A DNA stretch of 64,000 nt from Sinimarinibacterium arenosum (GTDB taxonomy: Bacteria > Pseudomonadota > Gammaproteobacteria > Nevskiales > Nevskiaceae). Location of the stretch: positions 422,745 through 486,744 of the forward strand of contig NZ_SUKF01000001.1 in assembly GCF_005047655.1 (NCBI RefSeq). The letters run 5' to 3'. Below the pieces are notes generated by a model. It ran no database searches, was not told the origin of the DNA, and saw only the letters and a list, made by a program, of their open reading frames with translations. How positions within the stretch are numbered: the first letter of the stretch is position 1; the number at the start of each line of letters is the position of its first letter. Shown in pieces: positions 43,981-53,145 of the stretch. Both the position numbers and the translations under genes were made by a program.

Positions 43981-45195
43981 CTATTGCTTGATCGTGACCC
44001 TTGCGCCGTCGCTGAGCCGGCTGAGGTCGCCAGTGGCGATGCGCTCGCCACTGCGCAAGCCGGATTCGACGATGACGCCGTCTGCGTGCGTTCCAGCAAT
44101 TCGGACCGCGCGGCGTTCGACCTGTTCGCCGTTGACCACAAAAACCACTCCATCGAGTACTGCATCGGCGGGCACCAGCACGCCCTTCGGTGTGCTGCCT
44201 TCGCCGGCAGGGCTGGGCTCGTTCATGAACGACACGCGGATGCCCATTTCCGGCAGGATCCGGGGGTCGCGCACGTCAAAACCGATGCGAACCTTGACCG
44301 TTGCCTTGCTGCGATCCGCAGTCGGAATCACCGCGATCACGTGCGATGGGATCTGCCAGTCCGGATAAGCGTTGAGCCGCGCAGTCACCGGTTGGCCAGC
44401 TTGCACCCGGTTGATGAAGTTTTCGTTGACGTCGACTTCGACTTCCAGGGAATCCATGTCGACCAGTGTGCCGATGCCGGTCCGGGTGCCGGCGCCACCG
44501 GCGGAAAGGGGTGAAATCATTTCGCCCGGCTGTGCGTTCTTGATCGTGATGACGCCGGTAAACGGCGCGCGAACCACCGTGTCGTCGAGCTGGCGCTGCT
44601 GTACCTCAAGGCTGCGGTCAGCCACGGTGACGTTGGCCTGGGTCGATTGCAGGCGAGCAGCCAGGCCGTCGACATTGGCTTGTGCCGTGTCCAGAGCTTG
44701 CTCCGAAACCAGCTTGCGCGCCGACAGCTCACGGGTGCGCTGCAGCTGACGCTGCGCCTCCCCGAGCTGGACTCGAACCTCGGTCAGCTGAGCTTTGGCG
44801 GCGTCGAGCTGGGACTGCGCAAGCGCCAGCTGCGCGCGCGCGTTGCTGTCATCGATACGCGCCAGTACTTCGCCTTCGGTCACGGCCTGGCCTTCTTCGA
44901 CGCGAACCTCGATCACCTTGCCGGTGACTTTGGACGATACCGTTGCCTGGCGTCGCGCAATCACGTAGCCGGAGGCGTCGAGCACCGAGGCCTGGCCGGC
45001 GCCGCTGCCGAGAGTCCGTGCGGTGGCAATGCCAATCGGGATGGCAGCCGGGGCAGCGAGCAGCAGCATCGCGCTGATCCCGGCCACGGCCAGCAGCAGA
45101 ACTGCGGCTAGCACCCAAGGCCAGCGGCGCGGGGTCTGAGTCTGCGGTTCCCGATCAATACGCAGCTGTCCAAGCAGATTGGAAGTGTCGTTCAT
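43981..45195 (-). CDS. Membrane-fusion (HlyD/MacA-type) adaptor
   Basis: The 404-residue adaptor has one N-terminal membrane helix (about 36-58), a lipoyl/biotinyl-like domain split around a coiled-coil hairpin (about 120-205, rich in Gln, Ala and Leu), and a beta-barrel and membrane-proximal domain. First in the operon, it would link the ABC permeases to an outer-membrane channel, which is not encoded here. The ATG at 45195 gives a normal cytoplasmic N-terminus; no strong ribosome binding site is visible. Confidence 0.88.
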   Translation of the reverse strand: MNDTSNLLGQLRIDREPQTQTPRRWPWVLAAVLLLAVAGISAMLLLAAPAAIPIGIATARTLGSGAGQASVLDASGYVIARRQATVSSKVTGKVIEVRVEEGQAVTEGEVLARIDDSNARAQLALAQSQLDAAKAQLTEVRVQLGEAQRQLQRTRELSARKLVSEQALDTAQANVDGLAARLQSTQANVTVADRSLEVQQRQLDDTVVRAPFTGVITIKNAQPGEMISPLSAGGAGTRTGIGTLVDMDSLEVEVDVNENFINRVQAGQPVTARLNAYPDWQIPSHVIAVIPTADRSKATVKVRIGFDVRDPRILPEMGIRVSFMNEPSPAGEGSTPKGVLVPADAVLDGVVFVVNGEQVERRAVRIAGTHADGVIVESGLRSGERIATGDLSRLSDGARVTIKQ

Positions 45196-45340
45196 GCGTG
45201 GGTCGTAGACGGAGGTGCCTCGGACGGGCACATCTCAGTCTGCCGTTTTTTGTCGACATCTGCCAGCGCGGCTCGGCCGCATTATGATGCCGGCGGGCGG
45301 ACCCAAAACGCCCGGAAATCAATAAATCGAAAGGAGCGTC

Positions 45341-46021
45341 ATGAGCTCATCTGCAGAGGGAGCGCAGCGTAGCTGTGTGATCGTCGGGGCTGGCCCCGGC
45401 ATTGGCAACGCGGTTGCCAGCGCGTTTGCCGCTGACGGCTACGATGTCGCCATGCTGGCGCGTACGCCGGAGCGTCTGCTGCCATTGTGCGCAGCCATCA
45501 GCAAGAAGAGCGGGCGCAAAGTACGCGCTTTTGCTGCCGATGCCGGGGATGAAGCGTCGTTGCGTGCCGGCCTGGATGCTGCGCGGGCCGAGCTCGGCGA
45601 TCCTGAAGTGCTGGTGTACAACGTTGCGACCTTCGAGATCGGACGGCCGATGTCGGTGCCGATTGAGCGAGTCACCGCAAACTTCCGCACCAATGTCGTG
45701 GGTGCGCTGATCGCTGCGCGAGCGGTTGCACCGGCGATGATCACGAACAAACGCGGCACGATTCTGTTCACTGGCGGCGGCTTCGCCTATGAGCCGGCGG
45801 CCGACTACGCCTCCCTGTCGATGGACAAGGCGGCGCTACGCTCGCTGACATATACGCTGGCGCAGGATCTGGGGTCCCACGGCATTCATGTGGCGACCGT
45901 GACCGTGCACGGCTTCGTGCAGCATGGCACCAAGTTCGATCCGCAGCGCATTGCGCAGGCCTTTCTTGATCTTCATCACCAGCCCAAAGGCCACTTCGAC
46001 ATCGAGACCGTGTACAAATAG
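45341..46021 (+). CDS. Short-chain dehydrogenase/reductase
   Basis: The 226-residue protein is an SDR with the nucleotide-binding G-A-G-P-G-I-G motif at the N-terminus and an N-V-A-T-F segment. The usual catalytic Tyr-x-x-x-Lys reads Y-A-S-L-S-M-D-K-A-A here, without canonical YxxxK spacing, so catalysis is uncertain. It is somewhat shorter than typical SDRs (about 250). AAAGGAG lies 6 nt before the ATG. The substrate is unknown. It lies between the exporter operon (divergent) and glpD (same strand, 81 bp). Confidence 0.8.
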   Translation: MSSSAEGAQRSCVIVGAGPGIGNAVASAFAADGYDVAMLARTPERLLPLCAAISKKSGRKVRAFAADAGDEASLRAGLDAARAELGDPEVLVYNVATFEIGRPMSVPIERVTANFRTNVVGALIAARAVAPAMITNKRGTILFTGGGFAYEPAADYASLSMDKAALRSLTYTLAQDLGSHGIHVATVTVHGFVQHGTKFDPQRIAQAFLDLHHQPKGHFDIETVYK

Positions 46022-46102
46022 CAGGCGCGACGGAAGGTCCGGATTCCGGAAGATTGGCCTTCGCGACTGGAAACTGGGGTCCGGAACCCGGACACTTCCC
46101 GT

Positions 46103-47662
46103 ATGAAAGCTTTTCCCTTCAAACGCGATATCGCGGCGCTGCGCGACGGCAGCTTTGACGTACTGATCATCGGCGGCGGCATTTATGGCGCCTGGACCGC
46201 GTACGACGCGGCCAGCCGCGGCTTGTCGGTCGCCTTGGTGGAAAAGACCGATTGGGGTGCCGGAACCTCGTCGGCATCCAGCAAGCTGATCCACGGCGGC
46301 TTGCGCTACCTGGAGAACTACGAGTTCGGTCTGGTGCGCCATTCACTGAAGGAGCGGCGTACGCTGTTTCGCATCGCGCCACACCTGGTCCGTCCGCTGA
46401 ATTTCGTGCTGCCGATGTGGAAAAGCGCACGGGTCGGTCCGCTGATGATTTCGGCGGGATTGACGCTGTATGACGTGTTGGCGATCGGCAATCAGCCGGT
46501 GCCTCCGCATCGCCGGTTTCGTCAGCGCGAGTTGTTGACGCGTTATCCGTTCCTCGATGCCAAGGACCTGGTGAGCGGATTCCGCTATGGCGACTGCCAG
46601 GAAGATGATGCCCGCATGACGCTGACCGTCGCCGCAGCGGCGCAGGCGCACGGTGCGGTCTGCGTCAATCGGGTGGGTGCTGAGCGCATGCTCGAACAGG
46701 ACGGTCGTGTCTGCGGTGCCGTGCTGAACGATGTCGCGAGCAATAGCAGTTTCGAGGTGCGTGCACGGGTTGTGGTCAACTGCACCGGTCCGTGGGCGTC
46801 GACGTTGATCGGCGCGGCAGCGCCCAAGGTCAAGCTGATCAAGGGCTCTCATCTGGTCCTGCCGGCGATCGAGGGTTGCAAGGAAGCGTTTTTGCTGACC
46901 GCGGACGACGGCCGCGTCTTCTTCGTGATTCCCTGGTACGGACACACGCTGGTCGGCACCACCGAGGAAGAGGTCAAGCAGGCGTCGGATGCACAGCCCA
47001 GCACGGAGGAGATTCGTTATCTGCTCGACAATGTGCGTCGCTCGCTGCCCGGGCTTGGCTGGACCGAAGCCGATGTGATTGGCAGCTTCGCGGGCGTGCG
47101 CATGCTGCAGAATGCGCAAAATTCATCGCTGTCCGCGTTGTCGCGTGAATTCGAAGTGGTGCAGCCACGGCCTGGATTGCTGATGCATGTGGGCGGCAAG
47201 TACACAACGGCACGCAGTGACAGTATCGAGATCGTCGACGCGGTTTATCACGAGCTTGGCATGAAACCGCCTGCTTCAGTCACGCATCTGCACGCGCTGC
47301 CGGGTGCGCCTGACGTCCTGTTCGAAAGCTGGCAGCCGCAGGCCATTGCTTCGCTGGTCGCGGCCGGTGTCGACGCCGAGGCGGCGCGCTGGATCAGTCT
47401 GCGGCATGGCACTGGCATCGATACCTTGCTGCGGTTGATCGCCGAGCGTCCCGAGCTGGCCCAGCGGATTCATCCAGCGGCGACGTTTGTCGCCGCTGAA
47501 GCTGTGCATGCAGTCCGCAACGAGATGGCCGGCACGATTGACGATGTCGCACGCCGACGCATGCCGCTATCGCTGCTGGTGGCGGATCAGCAGTGGCTGC
47601 CGAAATTGCGCGAACTGCTCCAGGGGGAACTCGAGGTGAACGACGCCGCAGTGCGGCAATAG
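46103..47662 (+). CDS. glpD: FAD-dependent glycerol-3-phosphate dehydrogenase
   Basis: The 519-residue flavoenzyme oxidises glycerol-3-phosphate to dihydroxyacetone phosphate at the membrane and feeds electrons to quinone. The FAD Rossmann motif G-G-G-I-Y-G-A (near 19-25), the G-A-G-T-S-S-x-S-S-K-L-I-H-G-G-L-R-Y-L segment, the C-T-G-P-W motif and the C-terminal domain match GlpD in order and length. No glycerol kinase or facilitator gene is adjacent, so glycerol uptake genes lie elsewhere. No strong ribosome binding site precedes the ATG. Confidence 0.93.
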   Translation: MKAFPFKRDIAALRDGSFDVLIIGGGIYGAWTAYDAASRGLSVALVEKTDWGAGTSSASSKLIHGGLRYLENYEFGLVRHSLKERRTLFRIAPHLVRPLNFVLPMWKSARVGPLMISAGLTLYDVLAIGNQPVPPHRRFRQRELLTRYPFLDAKDLVSGFRYGDCQEDDARMTLTVAAAAQAHGAVCVNRVGAERMLEQDGRVCGAVLNDVASNSSFEVRARVVVNCTGPWASTLIGAAAPKVKLIKGSHLVLPAIEGCKEAFLLTADDGRVFFVIPWYGHTLVGTTEEEVKQASDAQPSTEEIRYLLDNVRRSLPGLGWTEADVIGSFAGVRMLQNAQNSSLSALSREFEVVQPRPGLLMHVGGKYTTARSDSIEIVDAVYHELGMKPPASVTHLHALPGAPDVLFESWQPQAIASLVAAGVDAEAARWISLRHGTGIDTLLRLIAERPELAQRIHPAATFVAAEAVHAVRNEMAGTIDDVARRRMPLSLLVADQQWLPKLRELLQGELEVNDAAVRQ

Positions 47663-47676
47663 CGGTACCGCACTGC
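47648..47676 (+). terminator. Hairpin overlapping the glpD stop
   Basis: GCAGTGCGG pairs perfectly with CCGCACTGC (9 bp, 11-nt loop containing the stop codon). A second small hairpin (CGGTAC / GTACCG) follows at 47691-47706. There is no T-run. It probably ends or processes the glpD transcript. Confidence 0.45.
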
Positions 47677-47845
47677 AGCATTCCGATGAACGGTACACAA
47701 GTACCGACATTTCGTTGCCTTGTGGCGTTGGCCCTGCCTCTGCAACGCGCAATACTCCTACGCATTCGATAACAAGCGACCGGCTCTGCGGAGATCGGTG
47801 ATTAACGGACGCGAGTCCTGAATCGGTGCGACAAGGAGATCCGAC

Positions 47846-50098
47846 ATGAGGGTACTCAGGCTAACGCCGTTGCTGGTGGCGTTCGCGCTCTCGGCGTGCG
47901 ACAAGGCAGATAACGGCGACGGTGGTCTTGCGGCAAGCCCGGACGCCGCGTATTCCCTGTTCGATCCGGTCGCTGCCAGCGCAGTGATTCCATTCCCGAA
48001 CGACGGTTTGTTCGGCGGCACCACGGACGGCACCTTGAACATTCCCAACGGGAGTTCGGCGTCGTTTGTCGACGATGCCAATCGTCTCGATGGATTCTCG
48101 ACCGTTGCCTCTGCGTTCACCGATTTCATCGGGGGTATCGATACCGATACCGCCAATGCGCCAGGTGCGGTCATCGTGATCAACACCAAGACGTTCGCGC
48201 CACTGGTCCCCGGGGTCGACTATCGGGTGGTGTCTTCGAGTGCCGTTGACCCGGCAACCGGGATCCCGCTGAACCTGCTGCGGACACGTCTTTTGATCGA
48301 GCCGCTGAAACCGCTGGCACCGGCAACGACGTATCTGGTGGCGGTCACACGCGCCGTGCGTTCGCTGGATGGCGTGCCGACTGAGCCGGCCGATCTGTTT
48401 CGGGTTCTGTTGTCGGCGCAGTCGGTCGACGAGCAGTTTGCGGCACGCAGTGAACCAGCCTTGACCTTGCTGAGTTCGACGCAGCGCGCAACGCTGGAAG
48501 GTGTGCGCCAGCTGTACCAGGCGCGAATCCTGCCGGGCCTGAACGCCGCGGGCATCAGCAATGAGGCGCTGGTCATTGCCTGGCCGTTCACGACGCAGTC
48601 GGTGGGCAAGACCTTGGAGCGTCTGCAGGCACAGGCGAGTGCGCAGCCGATGCAGCTGATCGCGACCGGCCTGACTACGCAGGACGTGATCCCGCAACTG
48701 CCGCCGGTGGCGGACCTTTACGTCGGCAGCCTCAAGCTGCCGTATTACCTTGCGGATGCGAGCGCAACCGCAGAAGACGGTGATTTTCTCGTCAACGGCG
48801 CGCCGGACAATCCACTCAACTCCTTCTGGCATGCCGATCCGAATGTGGTCGCCGATGGTGACGCGCCGGTCGGTGTGCCGTGTGTGGCGCTGTCTCAAAC
48901 CGGTGGCATCAGCCAGAGCACGACCGGCTGCTTCCCGCAGCCGTTAGCGCGCGCGACGCAGACGGTGCCGGTGCTGGTGACGCTGCCCAACGCCAACAGC
49001 GGGCATACGATGCCTGAGGGAGGCTGGCCGGTCGTCATCTTCCAGCACGGCATTACCGGCAACCGTTCACAGATGCTGCCGCTGGCACCTGCGCTGGCGG
49101 CAGCCGGCTTCGCGGTTGTCGCAATCGATCTGCCGCTGCATGGGGTGGGGTTGAACGACCCGCTGCGGGTGCCGGGGACGGTGGAACGCACCTTCGACCT
49201 GGATCTGGTGAGCAACAGCACCGGGGCGCCGCCCGCCGACGGCGTGGTCGATGCATCCGGCACGCATTTCATCAATTTGAGCAGTCTGCTGACCAGCCGC
49301 GACAATCTGCGGCAGGCGGTGGCCGATCTGTTCACGCTCAATGCGTCGCTGTCGACGGCATTGATCCTGGCGCCGACGGAGTCGGGCTATGTCCCGACCG
49401 GAGCAGCGCTGGACGGAGATACGGTGCGTCTCGTGGGGCACTCGCTCGGCGGCATCGTGGGCGGAACCCTGCTCGGCGTGAACGACACCATCGGCGCCGC
49501 GACTCTGGCGATGCCAGGGGGCGGTATCGCCAAGCTGCTGGATGGCTCGGCGAGCTTCGGTCCCCGTATTGCGGCGGGCCTGGCTGCAGCCAGCGGTGGC
49601 AGCATCGTCGAAGGCAACGACAACTTTGAAACCTTCCTGCGTTTCGCACAGACCGCAGTCGATGATGCTGATCCGATCAATTACGCCAGTGCTGCGGCGA
49701 GTTTGCACCCGCTCCACATGATCGAAGTCCGGGGTGACGCCGTGGTGCCGAATTGTTCACTGACCGACAGCACGCAGTGCCGCGGTGCAGACAGGATCAC
49801 CGTGTCCGGCTACCTCTCGGGAACCGATCCGCTGGCGCGCATCATGGGTCTGGGCTATCTGCCCGGACCGGCGGCAACCGACGGGCTGGATGTGCCGGCA
49901 GCGGCGCAGACGATCACCGGTGCGGCAGCACGGAACAACATCGTTCGTTTCAATCAGGGGGATCATGGCTCGATTCTCAGTCCAGCGGCGTCATTGGATG
50001 CGACCTGCGAAATGCAGGGGCAAACCGCGACGTTCCTGGCCACCAATGGCGCGGTGCTGAAGATCGGCAATCCGTGCCCGGCCCAGGCGGCTTACTGA
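47846..50098 (+). CDS. VolA-like surface lipoprotein lipase
   Basis: The 750-residue lipoprotein has a lipobox L-S-A-C (Cys18). It matches the bacterial virulence-factor lipase/VolA family, with an N-terminal beta-rich domain (about 35-270) and an alpha/beta hydrolase domain. The nucleophile elbow is G-H-S-L-G-G near residue 533 and an oxyanion segment is F-Q-H-G-I-T-G-N. VolA releases fatty acid from lysophosphatidylcholine at the cell surface. The +2 residue is Asp, which in E. coli retains lipoproteins in the inner membrane. AAGGAG precedes the ATG, and a DUF1302 barrel gene follows after 12 bp. Confidence 0.82.
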   Translation: MRVLRLTPLLVAFALSACDKADNGDGGLAASPDAAYSLFDPVAASAVIPFPNDGLFGGTTDGTLNIPNGSSASFVDDANRLDGFSTVASAFTDFIGGIDTDTANAPGAVIVINTKTFAPLVPGVDYRVVSSSAVDPATGIPLNLLRTRLLIEPLKPLAPATTYLVAVTRAVRSLDGVPTEPADLFRVLLSAQSVDEQFAARSEPALTLLSSTQRATLEGVRQLYQARILPGLNAAGISNEALVIAWPFTTQSVGKTLERLQAQASAQPMQLIATGLTTQDVIPQLPPVADLYVGSLKLPYYLADASATAEDGDFLVNGAPDNPLNSFWHADPNVVADGDAPVGVPCVALSQTGGISQSTTGCFPQPLARATQTVPVLVTLPNANSGHTMPEGGWPVVIFQHGITGNRSQMLPLAPALAAAGFAVVAIDLPLHGVGLNDPLRVPGTVERTFDLDLVSNSTGAPPADGVVDASGTHFINLSSLLTSRDNLRQAVADLFTLNASLSTALILAPTESGYVPTGAALDGDTVRLVGHSLGGIVGGTLLGVNDTIGAATLAMPGGGIAKLLDGSASFGPRIAAGLAAASGGSIVEGNDNFETFLRFAQTAVDDADPINYASAAASLHPLHMIEVRGDAVVPNCSLTDSTQCRGADRITVSGYLSGTDPLARIMGLGYLPGPAATDGLDVPAAAQTITGAAARNNIVRFNQGDHGSILSPAASLDATCEMQGQTATFLATNGAVLKIGNPCPAQAAY

Positions 50099-50110
50099 GG
50101 AGACCGGACC

Positions 50111-51925
50111 ATGATAAAGAAAACTCTGATAGCGATTGCTGCAGCTTCGTTCGCGGCGTCTTCCGCTACCGCAGGTGCCAGTGACCTCGACTTCCGACTG
50201 GACAATCGCTTCACGCTCGGCGCTGCATGGCGCGTCGAATCGCGTGATCCGGATCTGGTGGGCATCGGTAACGGTGGGCGTGCCAATTCAACTAACGGTG
50301 ACGACGGCAATCTCGCTTTCGACGCCGGTGACGTTGTTTCCTCGGCGGCCAAGCTGACGTCCGATCTGACCCTGACCAAGGGCGACTTCGGGCTGTTCAT
50401 GCGTGGCAACTATGTGTTCAACCAGACCCTGAACGACTTCGAGCCGTTCAACGCGGACAACTATTACGTCCCCGGTGCAATCGATCCCGGCGTGGGTCTG
50501 ACGCCAACCGGCCGTCCTTCTGAAGTACCGATCTCGGTCTATCGTGAGCGCACCCATCGGGTTCGCGATGTGGTCGGCAATGATGCCGATCTGCTGGATG
50601 CCTATGTGTTTGGCAGCCTGCCGGTTGGCCGGCGCGATCTGTCGTTCAAGCTGGGGCGTCAGGTGGTGAACTGGGGCGAATCGACGTTCGTCCTCAACGG
50701 CATCAACAGCATGATCGTGCTCGATGCCAATCAGGCGCGGGTCCCGGGTGCAGAGCTCGATGAGATTTTCATCCCGTCGGCGATGGCGTGGTTTTCGATG
50801 ACGCTGATGGAAGGCCTTTCGGCCGAGGCGTTCTATCAATTCGATTGGCAGCATTCCGAGATTGACGCTGCGGGCACGTATCTGTCGACCAATGACTTCG
50901 CCACGATCGGCGGACAGCGCGCCAATATCACCTTCGGCTTGCCTCCCGAGAATTATCCGAACACGACGATTCCGCGTGCTCCAAACCGCGAGCCCGGCAG
51001 CGACGGCCAGTACGGCGTCAAGCTGAGCACACTGGTTTCCGCGCTGAATGACATGGACCTTTCGCTTTATGCGATGAATTATCACAGCCGCTTGCCGGTG
51101 GTCAGTGGTACGTCCAAGAACAGCTATGCGGCTCCGTCAACGACAGGGACTTATTTCCTCGAATATCCCGAGGACATCCAGCTCTACGGCCTGTCCTTCA
51201 ATACCGTCGTCGGCGACTGGTCGGTGCAGGGCGAGTACAGCTACAAGGTGGATCAGCCGCTGCAGATCGATGACGTCGAGGTTCTGCTGGCGGGCGTCGG
51301 CTTGCCGAGTCAGGTCACACCGAGTCCGGCCCTGCCGCTCGGGTCGGCACTGGGCAACAAGTACATCCGCGGCTGGCGCCGTCATGACGTCAGCCAGGTG
51401 GATGTGGGGCTGACGCGCCTGATGGGACCACTGCAATGGACCGGGTGGGATCAGCTGATCCTGGTGGCCGAAGCCGCCGCGGTCTATGTGCACGATCTGC
51501 CTTCGGAAGGCACGCTGCGCTACGACGGTCCCGGCACGTACAACCCCGGCGATCCCGCTGTTGCGGCGCTGGTGTCGGCGTCGACCCTGCCAGCGCTGGG
51601 TTACGCGGTGCCGGTGCAGAACGGCGGCTATGCCACGGCATTTTCGTGGGGATACAAGATCGCCGCGCGGGCCAGCTACAACAACGTGTTCGGGTTCCTG
51701 CGGCTGGAGCCGACCCTCAAGTTCGATCACGACGTCGCTGGGGTTACGCCGTCACCGATCGTCAACTTTGTTGAAAACCGCAAGCAGGTCTCGGCACGTA
51801 TGGTCGTGCACTACCTGCAGTCGTGGACCGCCGAGACCGGATACTCGATGTATTTCGGCGGCGGTGCAGGCAACCTGCTGGCCGACCGGGACTTTGTTGA
51901 TGTGGTGCTGAAGTACAACTTCTGA
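50111..51925 (+). CDS. DUF1302 outer-membrane beta-barrel
   Basis: The 604-residue protein has a signal peptide ending near A-T-A-G and belongs to DUF1302, predicted outer-membrane barrels. Conserved segments include L-x-F-K-L-G-R-Q-V-V-N-W-G-E-S, the repeated amphipathic strands and a C-terminal aromatic residue (K-Y-N-F) expected for BAM recognition. It follows the VolA-like gene by 12 bp with AGGAGA upstream, so they are one operon. By analogy with volA-fadL of Vibrio cholerae it could import released fatty acids; that is inference. A paralogue is at the right window edge. Confidence 0.85.
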   Translation: MIKKTLIAIAAASFAASSATAGASDLDFRLDNRFTLGAAWRVESRDPDLVGIGNGGRANSTNGDDGNLAFDAGDVVSSAAKLTSDLTLTKGDFGLFMRGNYVFNQTLNDFEPFNADNYYVPGAIDPGVGLTPTGRPSEVPISVYRERTHRVRDVVGNDADLLDAYVFGSLPVGRRDLSFKLGRQVVNWGESTFVLNGINSMIVLDANQARVPGAELDEIFIPSAMAWFSMTLMEGLSAEAFYQFDWQHSEIDAAGTYLSTNDFATIGGQRANITFGLPPENYPNTTIPRAPNREPGSDGQYGVKLSTLVSALNDMDLSLYAMNYHSRLPVVSGTSKNSYAAPSTTGTYFLEYPEDIQLYGLSFNTVVGDWSVQGEYSYKVDQPLQIDDVEVLLAGVGLPSQVTPSPALPLGSALGNKYIRGWRRHDVSQVDVGLTRLMGPLQWTGWDQLILVAEAAAVYVHDLPSEGTLRYDGPGTYNPGDPAVAALVSASTLPALGYAVPVQNGGYATAFSWGYKIAARASYNNVFGFLRLEPTLKFDHDVAGVTPSPIVNFVENRKQVSARMVVHYLQSWTAETGYSMYFGGGAGNLLADRDFVDVVLKYNF

Positions 51926-51940
51926 TCGACCGATGCTTCC

Positions 51941-51964
51941 GGAGCCGGCCCACGCGCCGGCTCC
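51941..51964. terminator. Bidirectional hairpin terminator
   Basis: GGAGCCGGC pairs with GCCGGCTCC (9 bp, 6-nt loop) in the 48-bp gap between the DUF1302 gene and the convergent SanA-like gene. There is no T-run. Confidence 0.55.
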
Positions 51965-51973
51965 GCAGCAGGT

Positions 51974-52651
51974 TCAGGTGGATTCGGCTTCCGGCGTCAG
52001 CTGGATCGGTTCCGGCTCCCCCAGAAACTTGGGTTCGGTTTTCAGCAGGAACACATCCAGCACTGCTTTGGCGCGCGCAAAGACTTCTCGCAGCGGATGA
52101 CGCGCGCCGACCTGACCGTCGGACGTTGCCGGTGCCACGTACGCCACCACGCTCATGCCCAGCTTGCGGCCGACGAACAGGGCGCGATAGCTGTGGTACT
52201 TCTGCGTGATCACGGTGAAGCGTGACAGGCCGAAGATCGCCTGTGCCCTGACGATTGAGTCCAGCGTACGGAAACCGGCGAAATCCATCGTGATGGCGGA
52301 CTCCGGGATGCCGGATTTGACCAGCGCCTGATACATCGCGCGGGGCTCGTTGTAGGTCGAATCCGGATTTGCGCCACTGACGATCAGGTGACGCACCTTT
52401 CCAGCGTTGTAAAGCTCCGCGGCTGCACTGATGCGGCCGCGGAACTCGGGACTCGGTTTGCCGCTTTCCAGGTACTTGCTGGTGCCCAGGACCACGCCGA
52501 CATCGTTGAACGGCAACAACGCCCAGTTACGGAATACATAGGCATCGGTGCTGTTGATGACCCAGCGATTGCACAGCAGGACGAACAGCGCGAATGCGCT
52601 GAACCCGTACAGTGCCCAGCGCCGGAGGCGGCGTCGAGTCGAAGGCTTCAT
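51974..52651 (-). CDS. SanA/YdcF-like DUF218 protein
   Basis: The 225-residue protein has one N-terminal membrane helix (about 15-33) and a DUF218 domain with V-V-L-G-T-S, a G-R-I-x-A-A-A-E-L-Y-x-x-G-K segment, V-S-G-A-N and a Q-K-Y-H-S-Y-R-A-L-F motif. It is closest to SanA, linked in E. coli to envelope barrier function and vancomycin resistance at high temperature. Its start overlaps the stop of the MAPEG gene by one base, so the two are co-translated. Confidence 0.82.
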   Translation of the reverse strand: MKPSTRRRLRRWALYGFSAFALFVLLCNRWVINSTDAYVFRNWALLPFNDVGVVLGTSKYLESGKPSPEFRGRISAAAELYNAGKVRHLIVSGANPDSTYNEPRAMYQALVKSGIPESAITMDFAGFRTLDSIVRAQAIFGLSRFTVITQKYHSYRALFVGRKLGMSVVAYVAPATSDGQVGARHPLREVFARAKAVLDVFLLKTEPKFLGEPEPIQLTPEAEST

Positions 52652-53052
52652 CAGGCGGCGAGTCTCCACAGCATGTAAGCGAACAGTCCAACTTGAATGC
52701 CATACAGGCTTGCGCGCACCAGGACCAGCATCGGCTGCGTGCCGATCAGATGCACGCTGCTCTGGGCGATGCGTGCGTAGAGTACCCAGCAGGCGACCGC
52801 ATCGACTACGGCACTTTTACCCAGAGCCTGAGCGGCCAGCACGATGACGGCAAACACCGGCAGGTTTTCCAGGCAGTTCAGATGCGCATGTTCCGCGCGT
52901 TTGACGAATGACGGACTCTCGATTGCTGCGCCACGTGTCCAGCTGTTTGCCGGTTTGCCGCGCAGGACTTCGATGACACGCCAGTTGAGGACGATAAATA
53001 CGATGGCAAGCGTCCAGGCGGTAAACCCGATCAGTGCAGTAATTGCAGACAT
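52651..53052 (-). CDS. MAPEG-family membrane protein
   Basis: The 133-residue protein has four predicted helices and the MAPEG hallmark R-A-x-H-A-H-x-N-x-x-E-N-L-P (about 53-66). MAPEG proteins include microsomal glutathione transferases; bacterial members are mostly of unknown substrate. GGGGGAG precedes the ATG. It is first in a two-gene unit with the SanA-like gene. Confidence 0.82.
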   Translation of the reverse strand: MSAITALIGFTAWTLAIVFIVLNWRVIEVLRGKPANSWTRGAAIESPSFVKRAEHAHLNCLENLPVFAVIVLAAQALGKSAVVDAVACWVLYARIAQSSVHLIGTQPMLVLVRASLYGIQVGLFAYMLWRLAA

Positions 53053-53145
53053 TGTGTTAACTCCCCCGATGGATGACGAACATTAGCGAAGGCGCATTCT
53101 AGAGCACAGCGCCAAGCCGGTGCGCCTAACTCCGGACCCTAACTT

